DNA from: Smittium culicis
Taxonomy: Eukaryota; Kickxellomycota; Harpellomycetes; Harpellales; Legeriomycetaceae
DNA length: 64,000 bases
Assembly: GCA_001970855.1 (NCBI GenBank)
Contig: LSSN01000120.1
Location: 1 to 64,000 of the forward strand
Direction of reading: 5' to 3'
In this document: positions 60,267 to 64,000 of the stretch, piece by piece
How positions within the stretch are numbered: the first letter of the stretch is position 1
Layout of the letters: each line of letters opens with the position of its first letter
The notes under the pieces: model-generated
The model's database searches: none
Told to the model about the DNA's origin: nothing
The model's input: the letters and a program-made list of their open reading frames with translations, nothing else
Translations under genes and position numbers: made by a program

Positions 60267-61960
60267 CAGAAATAGATTGGGTGATATATATATGCTTTTA
60301 TATAATAAAACGTAAGCTTAACGAAAACAAATTTTAAGATTTTCCATTATTTTTAATGATGCGATGTTTCTTGTAATTTACATTTTTAGCTTAAACAATT
60401 AACTCGCACTTAACGCCTTATTAATCATTGGCGCGTATAAATCCAATCACTACACGGGACTCTACCAACTACCCAATGATCTTAATTATTAGCAGAATTC
60501 AGCCAAACTTAATCTGAGTATAATTCCAGCTTCAAACTTTGCCCCTACTGACCATAAACACTATAAACTTTGCCATATTTTGGATTATATTTTTCTTATT
60601 AAACGTACTAGTTGAATATCAATAACATGCACATTTAACAGTGATAAATCGCATAATACTAAAAAAATTTTCGAAAATCAAATAAAATCGCTACAGCAAT
60701 TATTATGTATTATAGTAAATCTGGAAAGAGAATAGATTAGTTATACACAACACACAAAGCTCTTAATACCAACCTCCCCCTCCAAAATAAATTAATACAC
60801 CTTCAGTATCATAAATTTGAGCTCTAATCCTCATAGAATACAGCCCTAAACACAAAACCTGCTATAATTGTTATTTTTTTTTCTTCATTAAAGTTGATTA
60901 GTAATGATTGAGACATTGTTAAGCGTCCAGCTAAATTAAAATTTCTTAGATGAAACATGAATATCTTTTTAAAAATCTCATGCTGTGATAACCATTTAGG
61001 TTTTATTTTTTCTATTTATATATAACTAATTCAAAAATTATTTATTTATTGCAGGGCAGTAAAATTTTATCAGAAGAGTATCCACACCCTAAAGAATTGC
61101 CCATATATTTTTACTATTTAATAATTAAGAGCATACATTTACTTTCATTTGACATAAATGAAGCTTAATAAGAATTAATGTTAATCACTACCATATTATT
61201 CGGCATCACTAGCAAAGAATTAAATTTATAAAAAAAATTTCGATTTTTTTATTAGTTTAACTGCCAAGTACATGGTTGTGCGAGCAATATCGCTACTTTG
61301 CCAAGTGCACTATACTCTCAACATACTCGCTGAAATTAACAAAGAAATCCTACTTGAAAAATTCGTAATTAAGATCCGTAGAACTATTATCATATAACAT
61401 GGGTATCTAAAATCAAATCCACTATTTACCTAGAGCTTACGAAAGTATTTTAAGCCATTTAAAAGTATTTTTTAGCATCCCCGATGATTAACCAATAGAA
61501 TGATATTATAACACATCGCTTCGCTTGTAAAAAATATATTCGAAATACACTAATACACCGATGGACTATTCATCATTATGAACATTGAAGATACGGTTAT
61601 AGTATTTATTGAATGGATAAAATTAACAAGGAGATTCAGTCAATTATCAAAATATACTTAAATTAATAAACTATATCGATATTATCTGTTCATTTATTGA
61701 CTGGATTATACACTATTTAAAGTGCTACAATACTTTATTTTACTTCTTTTTGTTATTATTTATGATTTATAACATGAAACTACACATTTAATGTTTTTTT
61801 TGCATTTTAAGAACAATCCATAAGCCATTAGTTTATATTTAAGTTCTACAAATTTCAATTTAATGATTTATTGAAAAGAGTAATTATTTTTTATCAAAGG
61901 TCTTCCATACAATCACGTAATTTTAATTCTATAAAATCGATTATATTTTGATATTCCTTT
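60267..61960. other. LSM1 5' flank and AT-rich intergenic DNA
   Basis: Near LSM1 are cattggcgcg (60428), ccaatcac (about 60444), cccaatgat (about 60473) and actgaccataaa (about 60548), compatible with the promoter motif seen elsewhere in the window. Beyond that there is nothing recognisable. Confidence 0.4.
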
Positions 61961-62170
61961 AACCCTTTCCCATTCAACACTTTTAAAAAATCCGAGTTTA
62001 TTGATTCGTTTATGAAATAAAAGCAAATTTATCATTTGCTGTTATTTTTCATCATACCAATATTTCTTAAGGTATCGGAATTAAAGACTTTTAATAAAAC
62101 ACTGTTGGATATATTAGACACTTCAAAAATAGTTTAGCGCCTGTGAGAGGGCAAAGATAAACGGTTATAA
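61961..62170 (+). repeat. dispersed repeat family, copy 3
   Basis: It starts aaccctttcccattcaacac and contains gagtttattgattcgtttat and gcaaatttatcatttgctgt, closely matching copy 2 at 16111, and gcgcctgtgagagggc, matching copy 1. The orientation is the same as the others. Confidence 0.65.
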
Positions 62171-64000
62171 CCAAAGTAAACGAAATATTTAAAGCGAATC
62201 TCAAAAAATTAAACTAAAATTAAAATATTTTTGAATAAATCATATATTCCAAACGATCCTTGTACTCATTGGAATTTTTCTCAGATTCAAATTATATTCA
62301 ATAAAAAATGATTTTTGATATTCCACATTTATCTGAAAATACTTCAATACTTTGTAAGCTTTAAATTTTGGTCTTTTTTTTATTAGTAAGTACATTAGAA
62401 TATGAAAAATTAAGTAATAAATAATATTAAGGTCGTATCAAAGTAAAGTTTGGGCACTAAAAGAAAAAACAAACTAAAAAGATATGGGGGACTAATATCA
62501 GGATGCGAAGTAAATTCACCCCCCAGGCTCGATTGCAAACCATTTTGTTTTTATTTTTTCCCAGAATTTATGCTTTTTTAAAAAGCTTAAATTGGAAAAA
62601 TATGAGTTTAGAAACAACCAGAGAGTTCAAAATCTGAAAAATCTCTTTTATAAGTTTAAACAATAAAACCAAAAAATAATATAAATATCAACCAAAAATG
62701 GAAAAGGATAATAATTAAATTAAAAAATTTAAAATAACATATTTTACACGATTAATCAATTAAGTCTAAAATAAAAAAACTAAATATGGATTTTATACCA
62801 TATACATAGCTAATATTTACAATATCTCAAAATAAGAAATATACAGGTGACTAAAAATAAATTTTTAAATCAGTTAAAGGAAAATTAATCGAATTCCTTT
62901 GTGGCACAATTCTTAGTTAATGGCTAAATCTGTTTACTTCTGTAAATACTTATGTTTATATCTCGGTTCGTATTGACCAACCTTTTTATAATGAAACACT
63001 TACTTTGTTATCACAATAGTAAAATCTGCCATAAGGATTATTTTGATGAAGAGATTTAGTTAAAATAATAAAATATAATAAAGTCAAGTATGGTTAAAAT
63101 TTTATTGAGAAAGATATATAAAGGGTGAAGTCGGAAGTGAAAATATATATAGGGTTTTTTTTATAAAAAAAATTTCTTTACCTTAATAAATTAATTTTAT
63201 CTTAATAAATACAATTAACATAAACGTACAAATTTTTTAATATATCAAAAAAACGAAAAGATATTGAAGTAGATGGTTTATAATTTTAATTAGAAAATCC
63301 GGTTTTAGATGATTATTAAAATTTTTAAAAAATTACCCATTAGCCTTTAATCATATCAATTTTATATGTGAACCTTAGTAGAAACAAACTAGCTTCTCAA
63401 TGAACAGTATTCTATAAGCCAAACAATTGATTTGTCACTATTAAAAATAGTAAAAAAATAATAATGCAACAAAAATAATATAAATATAAAACATACGGAA
63501 AATTTTTCTGAAAAAAAACATAAAAGCTTTGAAATGTAATGAAAGTTTATAATTTATAATATTACAAGGTAACAATCATTCTCTAAGGAAAATTGAGTTA
63601 TATTTATAAAAAAATGATGGCCTGTGAACTAATTCTGAAATTAAGGGTTTCGAATATTATACAGTTTCGAAAATTTTCAGCTTGAAACTTTTTAGATTTG
63701 AAACTGTATTAGTAAATTTTAAAAGTCAAAAATGTAATTTTTGGTTTAGAAAGATGTTATTAGAGTTACAAGAATACGAATTTTTAGAATCTAGATGTTA
63801 GCTATAATAGTAAGCTTTAATTTATCCCCGTAGAATAGAATTTTTAACAGTTTAATTTCAAGGAATAAAAATTCTTGAATTGAGCTTTCATCATAGTATG
63901 ATATATTCTATATATCCGTCATTTAGCGAAATAAAATTAGTGCAAGAAAAAAATATTTTCTACTATTAGATTAGGATCCAGGTTAAAATTTATAGGCTTA
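62171..64000. other. AT-rich DNA, nothing recognised
   Basis: No coding region, RNA gene or array is visible up to the end of the window. Confidence 0.5.

Noticed and set aside
1..64000. tRNA, rRNA and CRISPR features
   Set aside because: I looked for B-box-like GGTTCRA sites and repeat-spacer patterns. Isolated ggttcaa hits (for example 1292, 4801 and 36789) had no matching A box or cloverleaf, and no array is present.

Overview
This is a eukaryotic, very AT-rich window with spliced genes: short GT..AG introns, long A/T tracts between genes, and non-LTR, LTR, DIRS and Mutator-type transposons. The recognisable genes are fungal-style housekeeping genes: ARPC1, REX2, PIS1, UTP7/WDR46, a U1A/U2B''-type protein, NOC2 and LSM1. 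An AT-rich fungus, possibly early-diverging (for example a Kickxellomycotina/Harpellales gut fungus), fits best, but that placement is an inference from overall character, not from a database match. There are two assembly gaps (22597-23345 and 46603-47274).

Layout. Bases 1-38100 are gene-poor and transposon-rich. They hold a non-LTR retrotransposon fragment (about 1254-1625), a decayed Ty3/gypsy element with diverged LTRs (about 2115-8130), a pair of A-tailed retroposon 3' ends (about 8960-9850), one real six-exon gene for a Mei2-like two-RRM RNA-binding protein (13543 down to 10273, minus), a small dispersed repeat family, a decayed DIRS-type element with inverted terminal repeats and an internal complementary region (about 19918-24780), a Mutator-like element with perfect 424-base inverted repeats and a dead transposase (27080-30964) that may sit inside an older TA-flanked element, and a young 5'-truncated LINE copy with poly(A) and a 15-base target duplication (31634-32560). 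From 32.6 to 38.1 kb I see no gene.

Bases 38136-60266 are a gene block. First comes a secreted 1623-residue surface protein, which has a GH3 glycosidase fold whose catalytic residues are lost, flanked by acidic repeats, a Gly/Tyr-rich stretch and long Pro and Thr-Pro tracts. Then follow ARPC1(+), REX2(-), PIS1(+), UTP7(-), U1A/U2B''-like(+), NOC2(+) and LSM1(-), with alternating strands, three tail-to-tail pairs and two divergent promoters. UTP7 and NOC2 act in nucleolar ribosome assembly, LSM1 and REX2 in RNA decay, the U1A/U2B'' protein in splicing, PIS1 in phosphatidylinositol synthesis, and ARPC1 in branched actin nucleation. From 60267 to 64000 I find only AT-rich sequence and one copy of the dispersed repeat.

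For each split gene I placed exon junctions by hand from GT/AG sites, reading-frame continuity and family conservation. All models given here close in frame to a whole number of codons.
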